A DNA stretch of 64,000 nucleotides from JANYCO01 sp964437245 (GTDB taxonomy: Bacteria > Bacteroidota > Bacteroidia > Cytophagales > Cytophagaceae), in NCBI GenBank assembly GCA_964437245.1, contig CAYTGJ010000001.1:1-64000 (forward strand), read 5' to 3'. Both the position numbers and the translations under genes were made by a program. The notes beneath the pieces are model-generated. The model did no database searches. It was given only the letters and a program-made list of their open reading frames with translations, and had not been told where the DNA came from. Numbering within the stretch: position 1 is the first letter of the stretch; each line of letters starts with the position of its first letter. Of the stretch, positions 8,421-17,093 are shown in pieces.

Positions 8421-8518
8421 TTGCTGCCAACACAGGTTTTGAGTCAGGGGGGCTGACGTGAAAACATCTACATTATAATTTTGTCCGACCGTACCCAGCC
8501 CCCTAAAAGCTTTCAGGC
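8421..8518. other. attC-like site after unit D (right end truncated)
   Basis: TTGCTGCCAACA at 8421-8432 is the exact reverse complement of TGTTGGCAGCAA at 7448-7459, the 5' end of the same unit. A left arm with a run of G (about 8446-8453) faces a right arm CCAGCCCCCTAAAAGC (about 8495-8510). No terminal GTTRRRY core follows before the stop codon of the convergent gene, so the array ends here. Confidence 0.55.
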
Positions 8519-11500
8519 TTATCGAATCACTTCTACCCAGCCACGATAGCTTTTTTCTTCTTTTCTGATAAGGAAATAATAAACCCCGTCCGATACGTTA
8601 GAGACCGGCCATTCGTTGTTGTATTCCTTGCTGCGGTACACCAGGTTTCCCCAGCGGTTGTAGATTTCAAGTGCCCACCCCTGGCCCATGCAGGGAATTA
8701 TGAATTTGTCGTTGAGGCCGTCACCATTCAGGGTTACCAGGTTCGGAATAAGATCGATGCTGCAACAGTTGGTGCTTTCGGAAACCGATACTGCACCGGA
8801 ACTCATACAACCATCTGTCGTTACCGCTGTTACAGAATATAAACCCGTGGAAGAAACCGAAAAGGTTTGTGTTTCTGGTCCGTTCTGCCAACGGTAATTT
8901 ATATAGCCGGCTCCTGCATCCAGGACGATCGTTTCGCCCGGACAGATCTCCCGACTGTTTCCAAGCGGGATCGAGGCTTTCTGATTTTCTACTATGATTG
9001 TATCCGAAGCACTCAGGCCACAGGCATCCGTAACGGTCACCCAGTATTTTCCCGGAAGGAAAACGGAATATTTTCTCTCTTCAAAGCCGTCCTGCCAGTG
9101 ATAGCGGGCATAATTTCCCGCATTGAGCAATAGGATATTTCCTTCGCAAACGGAGGTATCATTTCCCAGGAAGACCGAGGGGGTTACAGGAGGAAGCACA
9201 TTAAATGTATCGGAGACCGAGCAGCCGGATGGAGCGGTAAGTGTCACCCAGTACTTGCCGGTAGTTGTAGTGGTATACGTTTGTAAAACGGAGAGGTCCT
9301 GCCATTCGTAGCTGATGTAGCCTGGTCCCGGGTCCAGTACAAGAGTGGAGGGCGTACACAGGATCGTATCTTTTACCTTGGGAGAGGGATGGTCCATGAC
9401 TGTGATTGCCAGGGTATCATAAGTTTGTCCGCAGGCTGCTGTCCGCTCCACGATCAGTGTGTCAGTTCCGGTCTGGTTGAAATTGATCCGCACCGAACTA
9501 TCGCTGCTGGCTGCGATGGTGGCATTGCCCCTGAGCGTATAAACGTTGATAAAAGAGGCACAGGTAGAACCCGATATCCTGTATAAGATATCCTGGCTAT
9601 TGGCACAAACAGTATCCGGACCGGAGATCGAAGGGCTAGGATCGTAGAAGTAGCTTTGATTGAAACCGGGAACAGAACCTGATGCAGTACCTCCATTTAA
9701 AAAAAGCCCTTCGGCTGCAAAGTCACAACCTGCACCATATTTATTGGGATTGTTAATGACGGCCATATACCCTGACATGTCATTTCTGGACACATAAATT
9801 TTTCCGTAAGGACCCATCTGAAATCCGCCAAGAACATGGGTGGTACCGGTAGTTCCGACCAGGTAGCGGGAACTGGTAATGGCAGCCGGGTTTCCGGCAT
9901 TAAGATCAAACTGGTATATCTGCCGTGAATTTTCCATTCCTACATACAATTTGGAGCCGTTTGGTGAAAATTCCACTCCATAACATTGTGCATAATCCGG
10001 CGAGAGAAAAGTGATGGGATTTGAAACGCCCCCGGTCAGGTTGTTAAAATCAACCAACTCCACTACCCCCATGCCGGAAATGGCGAGGGCCAGTTTACAT
10101 CCATCGGGGGAGGCTTTTAACTGGCCAAGTACATTCTGGTTGTAAGTATCCTGCACATGAACGGTACCTGCGGAAGAGGCCACCGGCACGGAAGAAATAC
10201 CGCTGCTGCTTACCAGGTACGAATAAAATGTATTGTTGTTATATCCATGCACAATTACCCAGGTGTCAGTGCCGTTGGCGTGTTTTACCGTCGTGATTTT
10301 TTCCGTGAGGGAATTCATCAGAAAGGTATTTTTGGTAGCTGCAACTACATCACCAAGCCCTCCTTCCAATGTCATGTCTATTTCAGAATAGCGGAGTCCG
10401 TTGGGACCTCCGAAAGCATCGAGGGTGAAAAAGTAATAGCGATCCGGGTTCGCCGGGTTTTGAACGGTAGCGACCTGAGTGGTTGAAAAATGGCCTAATA
10501 AACCCGAGCCGTTAGGCATGAGACTCAGCTCCCGGTTGAATACAGAGAGTCCATTGGCGAAAAAGATAAAATTACCACTGGCGTCCGACATGCTTACACA
10601 ACCTTCCGTGGTGACCATGAGAGTGATGCTGGAAGAAAAAGGAACCTGGGTAGCGATCGCAGTACCATCAGAAAACTTTATGTTCGCAAAAACACCGAAA
10701 TACCAGTTATCTCCCTGGTTTCCGGGGAGGCAGGGGTTTACCTGTACAAACTTCCGGATAGTATCGTAACAAGTGCCGTTAAAAGTTACCAGGCTTAGGT
10801 TAAAACCTCCGGAAGTACTGAAGGTATGTAAAAGGTTTTCCGTGGTAGCCACCGGTGTGCCGTCCAGGAACCATTCATAGCTGGTGGCGTTCGTGCTTTG
10901 GTTGGTAAAGGTAATGGGTTCCCCCGGTTTTATGTTTTGCGGGCCTGAGAATGCTGCCTGCGAGGCGCATCTTACCTCTACTGTGATGGAGTCACGAATG
11001 GTACAAACGCTGTTTCCGTTTGAGGCAATCAATGTTACGGTATGTTTTCCTTGTTGGGAAAATATATAAGAAGGATTTTGAGCGGAGGAAAAAATGTTTC
11101 CGTTCACTCTCCACTGATAAGTCGTAGCGCCGGTAGTGGTATTTGTAAAATTCACGCTGGTCCCGATTACAACTGATGTATCGGGAGGGGAGAAAGAAAG
11201 AAGGATTGGAGAAGGGCAGAGGTCCTCGCAGCCTTTTGATTGCAGCAGGCTTTTCCGGATCAGCGTGAGAGCGGAAACCATTCTGTCTTTCTGTCCCGGA
11301 GTAAAGACGGTTCTGCAGAAGTCCAGCCCATAATCCATATGATTAATGATCATATCGTTCTGATCCCCGAGTCCTCCCAGCGCAATGCTCCGGAAAGGAT
11401 TGTTGGTACTTGGATCGTCGGAGTCAGAGGTACAGGAGTTGACTGGTATACCGCACAAAATGGCGGAAACAGAAGCATCCGGGGGAGTATCACATACCCT

Positions 11501-12244
11501 GTCTCCATCGGTCATGCAGTCGTTGTTGGTACAACCTCCCTCAAAGGTGTGGTATAAACCTAGGTAATGTCCCATTTCGTGAATATGTACTTTTGAATTA
11601 TCCGGAGAACTTCCGAAAAAACGGGCTTCGTTCACTATTCCATCTACGGGCGCTCCATGTGCAGAGGGCAAATAGGCATATCCTGCAACTCCGCTTCCCG
11701 ATGATTCGGAGGTAATCTCATTGACCAGCCAGATATTTACATATTTCAGAGGATCCCATCGGATAAGATTTTTCAGGGCCAGATCCTGGGAAGGGGAAAG
11801 CATATCCGTGAGCGTTGAAACAGTTCTTGTGATCCCGGTAGTGGCATTTCCATTTTCATCCTGCCTGGCCAGACAAAACTTGATCCCGGTAGTTGTACCT
11901 TGTCCATTACTAAATGGTCCCAGGTTGGCAAAAGCTTCGTTCAGGTGCTGAATCCCAGCCAGGACCTGTGCATTGGAAATATTTTCGGCTCCGTTGTGGT
12001 GGATAATATGTACAACGACAGGAATTACATATTCGTCAACGCTTGTGATCTTTGCCTGACGCCTGGTAAGCCGTTGTGCCAGGATCTGTTCCTCCATCTT
12101 TTCGTGCAGCACTTTCTGGGCAGGGTTCTCTCGCCATACTTTTTTAGTATGTTCATCGGAGCCACAGGTAAAAGGATGATTCTGAGCAAAAGAAGAGATG
12201 ATCACCAGTTGAAAAATCAACCACAAAAAGGCACAGCGTTTCAT
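8519..12244 (-). CDS. Secreted M43-like zinc metalloprotease with PKD domains and T9SS type-B C-terminal domain
   Basis: 1241 residues. Order: signal peptide (1-20); metalloprotease domain (about 70-340) with HEMGHYLGLYH (H222, E223, H226, H232), the pappalysin/M43 zinc motif; two PKD domains (about 350-510), each with a W or Y core and a GKHTVTLIAS-like strand; a beta-propeller-like region (about 510-880); three Ig-like repeats (about 965-1160) around cysteine/DAG motifs with alternating W-Q-(D/N) and GxYxVTV strands; and a C-terminal type-B T9SS sorting domain (about 1165-1241) containing LNGDGLND and IYNRWGNLVY. It should be exported by the type IX system to the cell surface or medium. It lies 260 bp downstream of another type-B protein on the same strand. 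Confidence 0.88.
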   Translation of the reverse strand: MKRCAFLWLIFQLVIISSFAQNHPFTCGSDEHTKKVWRENPAQKVLHEKMEEQILAQRLTRRQAKITSVDEYVIPVVVHIIHHNGAENISNAQVLAGIQHLNEAFANLGPFSNGQGTTTGIKFCLARQDENGNATTGITRTVSTLTDMLSPSQDLALKNLIRWDPLKYVNIWLVNEITSESSGSGVAGYAYLPSAHGAPVDGIVNEARFFGSSPDNSKVHIHEMGHYLGLYHTFEGGCTNNDCMTDGDRVCDTPPDASVSAILCGIPVNSCTSDSDDPSTNNPFRSIALGGLGDQNDMIINHMDYGLDFCRTVFTPGQKDRMVSALTLIRKSLLQSKGCEDLCPSPILLSFSPPDTSVVIGTSVNFTNTTTGATTYQWRVNGNIFSSAQNPSYIFSQQGKHTVTLIASNGNSVCTIRDSITVEVRCASQAAFSGPQNIKPGEPITFTNQSTNATSYEWFLDGTPVATTENLLHTFSTSGGFNLSLVTFNGTCYDTIRKFVQVNPCLPGNQGDNWYFGVFANIKFSDGTAIATQVPFSSSITLMVTTEGCVSMSDASGNFIFFANGLSVFNRELSLMPNGSGLLGHFSTTQVATVQNPANPDRYYFFTLDAFGGPNGLRYSEIDMTLEGGLGDVVAATKNTFLMNSLTEKITTVKHANGTDTWVIVHGYNNNTFYSYLVSSSGISSVPVASSAGTVHVQDTYNQNVLGQLKASPDGCKLALAISGMGVVELVDFNNLTGGVSNPITFLSPDYAQCYGVEFSPNGSKLYVGMENSRQIYQFDLNAGNPAAITSSRYLVGTTGTTHVLGGFQMGPYGKIYVSRNDMSGYMAVINNPNKYGAGCDFAAEGLFLNGGTASGSVPGFNQSYFYDPSPSISGPDTVCANSQDILYRISGSTCASFINVYTLRGNATIAASSDSSVRINFNQTGTDTLIVERTAACGQTYDTLAITVMDHPSPKVKDTILCTPSTLVLDPGPGYISYEWQDLSVLQTYTTTTTGKYWVTLTAPSGCSVSDTFNVLPPVTPSVFLGNDTSVCEGNILLLNAGNYARYHWQDGFEERKYSVFLPGKYWVTVTDACGLSASDTIIVENQKASIPLGNSREICPGETIVLDAGAGYINYRWQNGPETQTFSVSSTGLYSVTAVTTDGCMSSGAVSVSESTNCCSIDLIPNLVTLNGDGLNDKFIIPCMGQGWALEIYNRWGNLVYRSKEYNNEWPVSNVSDGVYYFLIRKEEKSYRGWVEVIR

Positions 12245-12346
12245 TTGATAAAATTGTTTTTATTGTTTGAGGCTAACAAACTCATTAACAGGCCTCATGA
12301 TAGACCATTCAAACGAATGGATCCGATTTGATAATTATTTATCCTA

Positions 12347-12354
12347 CAAACATA
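12347..12354 (-). promoter_or_regulatory. Candidate -7 box for the metalloprotease gene
   Basis: On the minus strand TATGTTTG matches the Bacteroidota -7 consensus TAnnTTTG, about 100 bp before the ATG at 12244. No clear -33 element was found, so support is moderate. Confidence 0.4.
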
Positions 12355-12504
12355 CACAATAAAAAGTAACCTGTCTTCCATAGGTGAAATTAACAGGATC
12401 AATCCGGGACATTCTATAAAACTATATTTCATCCCATGGTCATCATTTTCAACGAGTCAGCGGATGAGCGGAGCCACGGTATCGCACCGGAATATTTTGC
12501 GGTT

Positions 12505-13695
12505 TCACTCCAGCAGCTGTACCCATCCCTTGTACGTATTTTCTTTTCCGTCGCGAAGAAAAGTAGAGATTTGATAATAATATACTCCCGGAGAATGAAG
12601 CGATCCAAGAGGTGTTTTTCCATTCCAGGAAGGATTTTCAGATGCTTCTTCATATACCAGGTCTCCCCAGCGGTTGTATATCAGCATTTTAATCTTCAGA
12701 AAACCTTCGGCAATACAATAGAAAGAATCGTTGTACCCGTCTCCATTGGGCGTAAAGAGGTTGGGAATCATCATGTGCACCCGGTCTTCTTTTTCTTCGG
12801 TAGGTTCCTGGACGCTGGAGTCGATGGGTTCGGGTTCTGGCTCCGGAGGAAGCGGAGGACAAAGAAGGGAATCTTCACGAAAACGGTTCAGAGCTTCGTC
12901 AGAAGCAGCAGCACCGCGATTTCCATAGCCATCGGTAATGTTGTCGCAGACCAGCCGGGTAGCCGCTGTTGTAGGGTCTACTGCATAAATACCGTACCCA
13001 TCAAAGCTGTAGATGACAGAACTATCGATTCCACATTCGCCGATCCTGAAAGTAGTAAGTCCATGGGAGATTTTATAGGGAGTCTCCATAAGTCCCAGGT
13101 CCGTGATCGAAACGATCGAGGTCAGATCATCGGAAAGATGAAAGCGGATCATATGGTTGTTGCCATTCGACATATAAAGATCGCCGTTGAGCCAGGTAAG
13201 GTCACCGTAAGGAATATATCCTTGCGTACTTCCAATAATGGTAAGCTCGCCGGTGAGGAGTGAAATGGAAACAATATTTCTGCCCCCAGATGGTGACGTG
13301 GCTACGGTGATGAGATGATCGTTGTCCATCGCCAGCAAGGCCGCTGCGTAGGTATACCCCTGGGTATTGGTCCAGCTGTTAATGATCTGCGCATTGGTGG
13401 AGTCCAGTTCAAAGATCATTCTTCCGTTGACCACCCCAAAGATCCGCCCATTGGGTGTTACCGCAATGTCGGAAAAAGGTATGCTGGTACTGCCGCCATT
13501 TGGGTTTTGCTGAACATAGGTGACCCGGCCGATCTCTCGTGACAGGCAATTGGCCAGATCCAGTTCATAGAGTTTGTTATTACCAGCATATGAATATATT
13601 TTTCGCTGCGCATTGGTAAAATGAATCGCTGAAAATAGTAGTATGATAAAAATAATTCTTCTTTTGCTGAAAGAAGGAATGTTCGGAAAGGTCAT
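12505..13695 (-). CDS. Secreted protein with T9SS type-B C-terminal domain
   Basis: 396 residues from ATG 13695, which puts a signal peptide (basic SKRR, then IIFIILLFSAI, cleavage after NAQ) at the N-terminus; an ATG 28 codons upstream would bury it. Residues about 30-260 contain repeated strands of beta-propeller type (NxxLYELDLAN, SFDGYGIYAVD). A proline/glutamate linker (about 280-310, PPEPEPEP) precedes a type-B sorting domain with PNLFTPNGDGYND and YNRWGDLVYEE. It probably forms a secreted or surface-attached propeller protein. A 45-bp stretch at 13696-13740 is A/T-rich and holds no obvious promoter. Confidence 0.82.
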   Translation of the reverse strand: MTFPNIPSFSKRRIIFIILLFSAIHFTNAQRKIYSYAGNNKLYELDLANCLSREIGRVTYVQQNPNGGSTSIPFSDIAVTPNGRIFGVVNGRMIFELDSTNAQIINSWTNTQGYTYAAALLAMDNDHLITVATSPSGGRNIVSISLLTGELTIIGSTQGYIPYGDLTWLNGDLYMSNGNNHMIRFHLSDDLTSIVSITDLGLMETPYKISHGLTTFRIGECGIDSSVIYSFDGYGIYAVDPTTAATRLVCDNITDGYGNRGAAASDEALNRFREDSLLCPPLPPEPEPEPIDSSVQEPTEEKEDRVHMMIPNLFTPNGDGYNDSFYCIAEGFLKIKMLIYNRWGDLVYEEASENPSWNGKTPLGSLHSPGVYYYQISTFLRDGKENTYKGWVQLLE

Positions 13696-13981
13696 AGTGG
13701 TTTTTTTTACTACTACAGAAATGGTTTTAAAAAGTAACCTTTTATAAAACCTCTCCACCAAAGCCAGAAAACGTAACATTTAATCGTTACAGCGATGAAT
13801 TCTTGATCAGATCGTCTCGATTTCTATTATCGGAAAAATGCTCTTGTGGACTGTTGCTTTTTATAGTCAGTCCTTGATGGGAAAACGAAGATTTGTGTCC
13901 GTTCCCTAAATAAAAAGAGACGTATATTTTCATATCTTCATCTTTTTACGTTAATTTAGGTAGCTCAAAACCTAAAAAAAT

Positions 13982-14668
13982 ATGAATCAATATTCTCCTG
14001 TTGTTTCGGAAGCTTCTCAGACTGAAAGGACCGAATTTTACAAAAAAACATATCTTCATGTTGCGTTTGCAATTCTTGCTTTTATTGTGCTGGAAGTATT
14101 TCTGTTAAACGTCATTCCTGCAGATGTTATATATGGCATGCTTTCACAAAGCTTTGTCTGGCTTATTATCCTTGGTCTGTTTTGGCTGGGGTCTATGATG
14201 GCAGATAAGTTAACGATGTCGGTGAGCCGGGAAATGCAATATTTAGGATTAGGCTTTTTTGCATTGCTGGAAGCGATTATCTTTCTTCCTATGATCTATC
14301 TGGCGGTTGCTTATTCGGGGAGCACCTTGATCTTGCAGGCGGCCACCGTTACTCTTGCCATGTTTGGCGGGCTTACAGCATTGGTTTTTACTTCCGGCTA
14401 TGACTTCTCGTTTTTAAGAACGGGTTTGATTGTGGGAGGTTTTATTTCCATAGGACTTATCGTAGCCGGAGCGTTGTTCGGTTTTAATCTTGGCCTGTGG
14501 TTTTCTGCCGGAATGGTTTTGCTGGCATCAGGAAGTATATTATACCAAACCAGCCGGATTAAAGATAATTATACCACAGACCAATATGTGGGAGCTGCGC
14601 TACAGATATTTTCATCCGTGATGCTTTTATTCTGGTATGTCCTGCGGCTCTTTATGAGCCGGGATTAA
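13982..14668 (+). CDS. Bax inhibitor-1 / YccA family membrane protein
   Basis: 228 residues. A short polar N-terminus with an aromatic YKKTYLHV entry leads into seven hydrophobic segments (about 24-46, 54-72, 85-108, 113-133, 140-160, 165-186 and 202-222), the layout of the BI-1/TMBIM (UPF0005) family. These proteins are calcium- or proton-leak channels in characterised members and are widely linked to stress protection. Length is typical. It is monocistronic and followed by a strong terminator at 14695. Confidence 0.88.
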   Translation: MNQYSPVVSEASQTERTEFYKKTYLHVAFAILAFIVLEVFLLNVIPADVIYGMLSQSFVWLIILGLFWLGSMMADKLTMSVSREMQYLGLGFFALLEAIIFLPMIYLAVAYSGSTLILQAATVTLAMFGGLTALVFTSGYDFSFLRTGLIVGGFISIGLIVAGALFGFNLGLWFSAGMVLLASGSILYQTSRIKDNYTTDQYVGAALQIFSSVMLLFWYVLRLFMSRD

Positions 14669-14694
14669 TCAGGAGAGCGGATCTACACTACAGT

Positions 14695-14733
14695 AACCTG
14701 CAATTGTCTTTGAATGATAGTTGCAGGTTTTTT
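14695..14733 (+). terminator. Rho-independent terminator after the BI-1 gene
   Basis: AACCTGCAA (14695-14703) pairs with TTGCAGGTT (14721-14729) and is followed by a T run, just after the stop at 14668. Confidence 0.85.
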
Positions 14734-14874
14734 ATATAAAAAGCATCTCTTCCTTTTGTTTTGTTGTTTACAACAAGGGCGATTTGGAAAAACTATACCA
14801 AGCCACTCATATACATAGAATATTTCTGTAATTTTATTGTATATATAAATGAGTTACCAGCAACATAGAACAGT

Positions 14875-15828
14875 ATGAACATAAAGACACTTAAAGAATG
14901 GTTTACAAACTTCGGGACAGTTTTTAGCATCCTTGGCTTTTTTGCGACTATTTACTTAGGTATTTGGTATGTCCCAACTTGGTTGCAAGAATCGCAAAAC
15001 GAAAAATTAAAAAAAGCTGAGAGTGAAATTTTACAATCAGTCAAAGAACTTATTTACTCGGACTCAACATTTACTCTTAATGAATTGCCGACACTTGTTC
15101 GTGCTAAAGAAATCACTTTAAAACAAAGCTTTCCACTTTCATTAGATGAGATTTTAACCAAGGCAGAAGAATCATTTATGGAGGACAAATTTCTTCCATT
15201 AACCAAAAGAAAGAAACTGATAAACAAAATTGAAAGTATAAAATTACAGTTACCAAAAGAACCAAAACCAGAAATTAAAAATCAAAAATCGGAATCAAAA
15301 AGAACTTGGTGGCTTGCATTATTGTCAGCGATTATCGCAATTGTGTCTGTCGTTTTAGGGCTAATTAGTACTTACTTCAAATACAAATCTGATAAAGACA
15401 AGGACGCAGAAATTCAAAATGAAAAACAAGACATTTCTTCTAACAAAGAAATTCGTGAATATGGATATGAGTTTGAAAAGAGTATTGAAGCAGTGTTGAG
15501 GACACGTCCTGACATTATCTTTCAAGACCAAAACTCTGACGACGGAGGAATTGATATAGTATTTTCCAAAAATGATAAGCAGTATTTTATTGAAGCAAAA
15601 TATTTAACCAGAAATAAAATTGGTTTAAATACATTTTATCAATTAGCTCATTATCTCAAGGACAAAAGTGGAGAAGCTTGGTTGGTTTATAATACCGACT
15701 TAACACCACTTGTTGCTCAACACATAAACGATTTTAACAAGGAAAACAAAGACAAATGTATAAAGCCTATTAAGGTAGGTAATTCAAAAGAGTTTGCGGA
15801 CAAACTAAATGACATATTACCAAAATGA
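14875..15828 (+). CDS. Membrane-anchored Mrr-like restriction endonuclease
   Basis: 317 residues. Two transmembrane segments flank a charged helical region: TM1 about 14-37 and TM2 about 144-167. The C-terminal domain (about 195-300) is a PD-(D/E)xK nuclease of the Mrr_cat type: acidic helix with E201/E205, GGID with Asp227, EAK with Glu240 and Lys242, and a following helix with Gln256. Such nucleases cleave modified or foreign DNA; membrane tethering suggests action at the entry site. The gene is AT-rich and preceded by GTTACCA (14852-14858), like a cassette start. Immediately downstream are dispersed repeats. A defence role is inferred, not shown. Confidence 0.75.
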   Translation: MNIKTLKEWFTNFGTVFSILGFFATIYLGIWYVPTWLQESQNEKLKKAESEILQSVKELIYSDSTFTLNELPTLVRAKEITLKQSFPLSLDEILTKAEESFMEDKFLPLTKRKKLINKIESIKLQLPKEPKPEIKNQKSESKRTWWLALLSAIIAIVSVVLGLISTYFKYKSDKDKDAEIQNEKQDISSNKEIREYGYEFEKSIEAVLRTRPDIIFQDQNSDDGGIDIVFSKNDKQYFIEAKYLTRNKIGLNTFYQLAHYLKDKSGEAWLVYNTDLTPLVAQHINDFNKENKDKCIKPIKVGNSKEFADKLNDILPK

Positions 15829-15848
15829 TGGACGACAGAAGAATCCCG

Positions 15849-15939
15849 CGTTTGCCGTAGTTTTCAGCTACGTGCTTAACTATACTTTTAGGCGTTTCGC
15901 CGGGACATTTGCAGCGATGTTTTAAAAGGAATATTTCAG
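15849..15939. repeat. 91-bp dispersed repeat, copy 1
   Basis: Identical to 17584-17674 at 85 of 91 positions with no gaps. It contains a small hairpin (CGTAG...CTACG at about 15856-15872). A further fragment of the same element, TCTAATGGACATTG at 16599-16612, follows the next gene and is matched at 17732-17745. Confidence 0.85.
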
Positions 15940-15984
15940 CCTCCTGTAATCGCCCGGCACGGGTTTTGCGTCACTTAAAATACA

Positions 15985-16569
15985 ATGATAAACGAAACAT
16001 CTAAGGAATATGAACGTTGGAAAAGCTCACACAGCCTTTCCTATATCGAAGAACATTATGGTTCAAGATTTTTATATATTAATGATTCAAACGGCTACAA
16101 ATGGAGGATAGATAATATAGCCATTAAAGATTGGGGGGATGTTCAATACCTTTCGTGGACGGAAGAAAATAACAACATAACTAAATTAAAGATTTTTGAA
16201 CTAACACCACATAATAACAGACTGATTGAATGGGTAATTTCGCCAGCAAAAGGAAATTGTTTCTTCTGGACTAATAAATGGACTGATGGAGGTCTTTTTA
16301 TTATATATAATGACAGTATGACTAATTATGCATTGAATGCCGTTATAAATAAGAAACCGAAAGGAATAAAAATAGCAACCACTGAACTAGCGGAAATGAT
16401 TTGCATTAAGCGGGATTGGAAAATTGGCTTCAAGAGTTATACAGAGAATACAGTTTCAATTTTTGATTTAAAGTCTTTTTCCTATTTGGATAAACTTTCA
16501 AAAGAAGAAGGACAAAAATTAAATTTCATCCCAACTGAACAGGGAGAAAATGACGAAGAATTAGAATAA
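15985..16569 (+). CDS. Hypothetical protein
   Basis: 194 residues, no signal peptide. Rich in aromatic residues (SWTEENN, FFWTNKWTDGG), probably a beta-barrel-like immunity or binding protein; no family recognised. The gene is AT-rich. It lies between two pieces of a repeat element that are only 57 bp apart in the second copy at 17.6 kb, so a segment of about 600 bp carrying this gene seems to have been inserted into (or deleted from) one copy. Confidence 0.6.
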   Translation: MINETSKEYERWKSSHSLSYIEEHYGSRFLYINDSNGYKWRIDNIAIKDWGDVQYLSWTEENNNITKLKIFELTPHNNRLIEWVISPAKGNCFFWTNKWTDGGLFIIYNDSMTNYALNAVINKKPKGIKIATTELAEMICIKRDWKIGFKSYTENTVSIFDLKSFSYLDKLSKEEGQKLNFIPTEQGENDEELE

Positions 16570-16598
16570 AAATCGAACGCACAATCGAGTAAACGGGC

Positions 16599-16612
16599 TC
16601 TAATGGACATTG
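16599..16612. repeat. Right fragment of the dispersed repeat, copy 1
   Basis: TCTAATGGACATTG recurs exactly at 17732-17745, and the following TTGT and GACA blocks also match. Confidence 0.6.
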
Positions 16613-16649
16613 TTTGTGAAGACACAAACAAAAGCGGAATGTAATGCTA

Positions 16650-16994
16650 CTAATTCTTTTCCAACCATTTAATTTTCTCTTCCAATAATTGGATTTTGTC
16701 TTCGTAGAGTTTTTTTAGTTCGGGAGATATTGCATAATTATGCACGACATTATCTTTATAGTAGGCATTCGTGCAATTATTAAAATTTATAATGCTTCCT
16801 TCAGGATCTGTCAGTTGCTCTCTTTCTATTCCGAAAATTTCAGCGATCTTTTCCAGCACTTCATCTGTAGTTTTGATCTCATTTGTTTCAATCCGTGAAT
16901 AATTACTTTGGCTCATGTTTAGTTTTTTCGCCATTTCTTCCTGTTTGATGTTTTTAGCATCCCGTAATTGCCTGATTCGTGTCCCTATAGTCAT
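16650..16994 (-). CDS. XRE-family HTH transcriptional regulator
   Basis: 114 residues. Residues 1-62 form a classic XRE/Cro HTH: the second and recognition helices run through KQEEMAKKLNMSQSNYSRIE. A linker and a C-terminal coiled coil (about 90-113, LYEDKIQLLEEKIKWLEK) probably mediate dimerisation. It is divergent from the PEGA lipoprotein gene, and the 99 bp between them hold three TATGCA sites in helical register, so autoregulation is likely. A perfect palindrome TGCATAATTATGCA also lies within its own coding sequence (16731-16744). Confidence 0.85.
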   Translation of the reverse strand: MTIGTRIRQLRDAKNIKQEEMAKKLNMSQSNYSRIETNEIKTTDEVLEKIAEIFGIEREQLTDPEGSIINFNNCTNAYYKDNVVHNYAISPELKKLYEDKIQLLEEKIKWLEKN

Positions 16995-17006
16995 AATTTA
17001 TGTATG

Positions 17007-17046
17007 ATTATGCAACAAATATGCATTTTTTATTTTCATTATGCAA
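17007..17046. promoter_or_regulatory. Operator-like triple TATGCA cluster
   Basis: TATGCA occurs at 17009-17014, 17020-17025 and 17040-17045, spaced 11 and 20 bp apart, i.e. on about the same face of the helix. The outer two are part of identical nonamers ATTATGCAA (17007-17015, 17038-17046), and the middle one is in the palindrome ATATGCAT. They lie directly upstream of the XRE gene start at 16994. Confidence 0.5.
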
Positions 17047-17093
17047 TATTTCCTTAAAATATTTGCCTGAACTAAAATAACCTTTTAAAGTCT

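Larger units (their letters stand above)
3839..8518. mobile_element. Integron-like gene-cassette array without visible integrase (CALIN-like)
   Basis: At least four single-gene units, all on the plus strand, are each followed by an imperfect inverted repeat of about 55-115 bp whose right arm ends in a GTTRRRY-like core. The 5' and 3' ends of individual units are complementary, as expected if each unit's attC is split on insertion: GTTAGCAG/CTGCTAAC (unit A), TTAGTGAC/GTCACTAA (unit B), TGTTGGCAGCAA/TTGCTGCCAACA (unit D). The units are visibly AT-richer than the flanking T9SS genes. An alpha/beta hydrolase gene lacking such ends interrupts units A and B. No tyrosine recombinase (IntI) lies in the window. 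Confidence 0.6.

Noticed and set aside
12436..13263. Plus-strand frame of 275 codons opposite the T9SS type-B gene
   Set aside because: Antisense to a gene with clear signal peptide and sorting domain; no recognisable protein.
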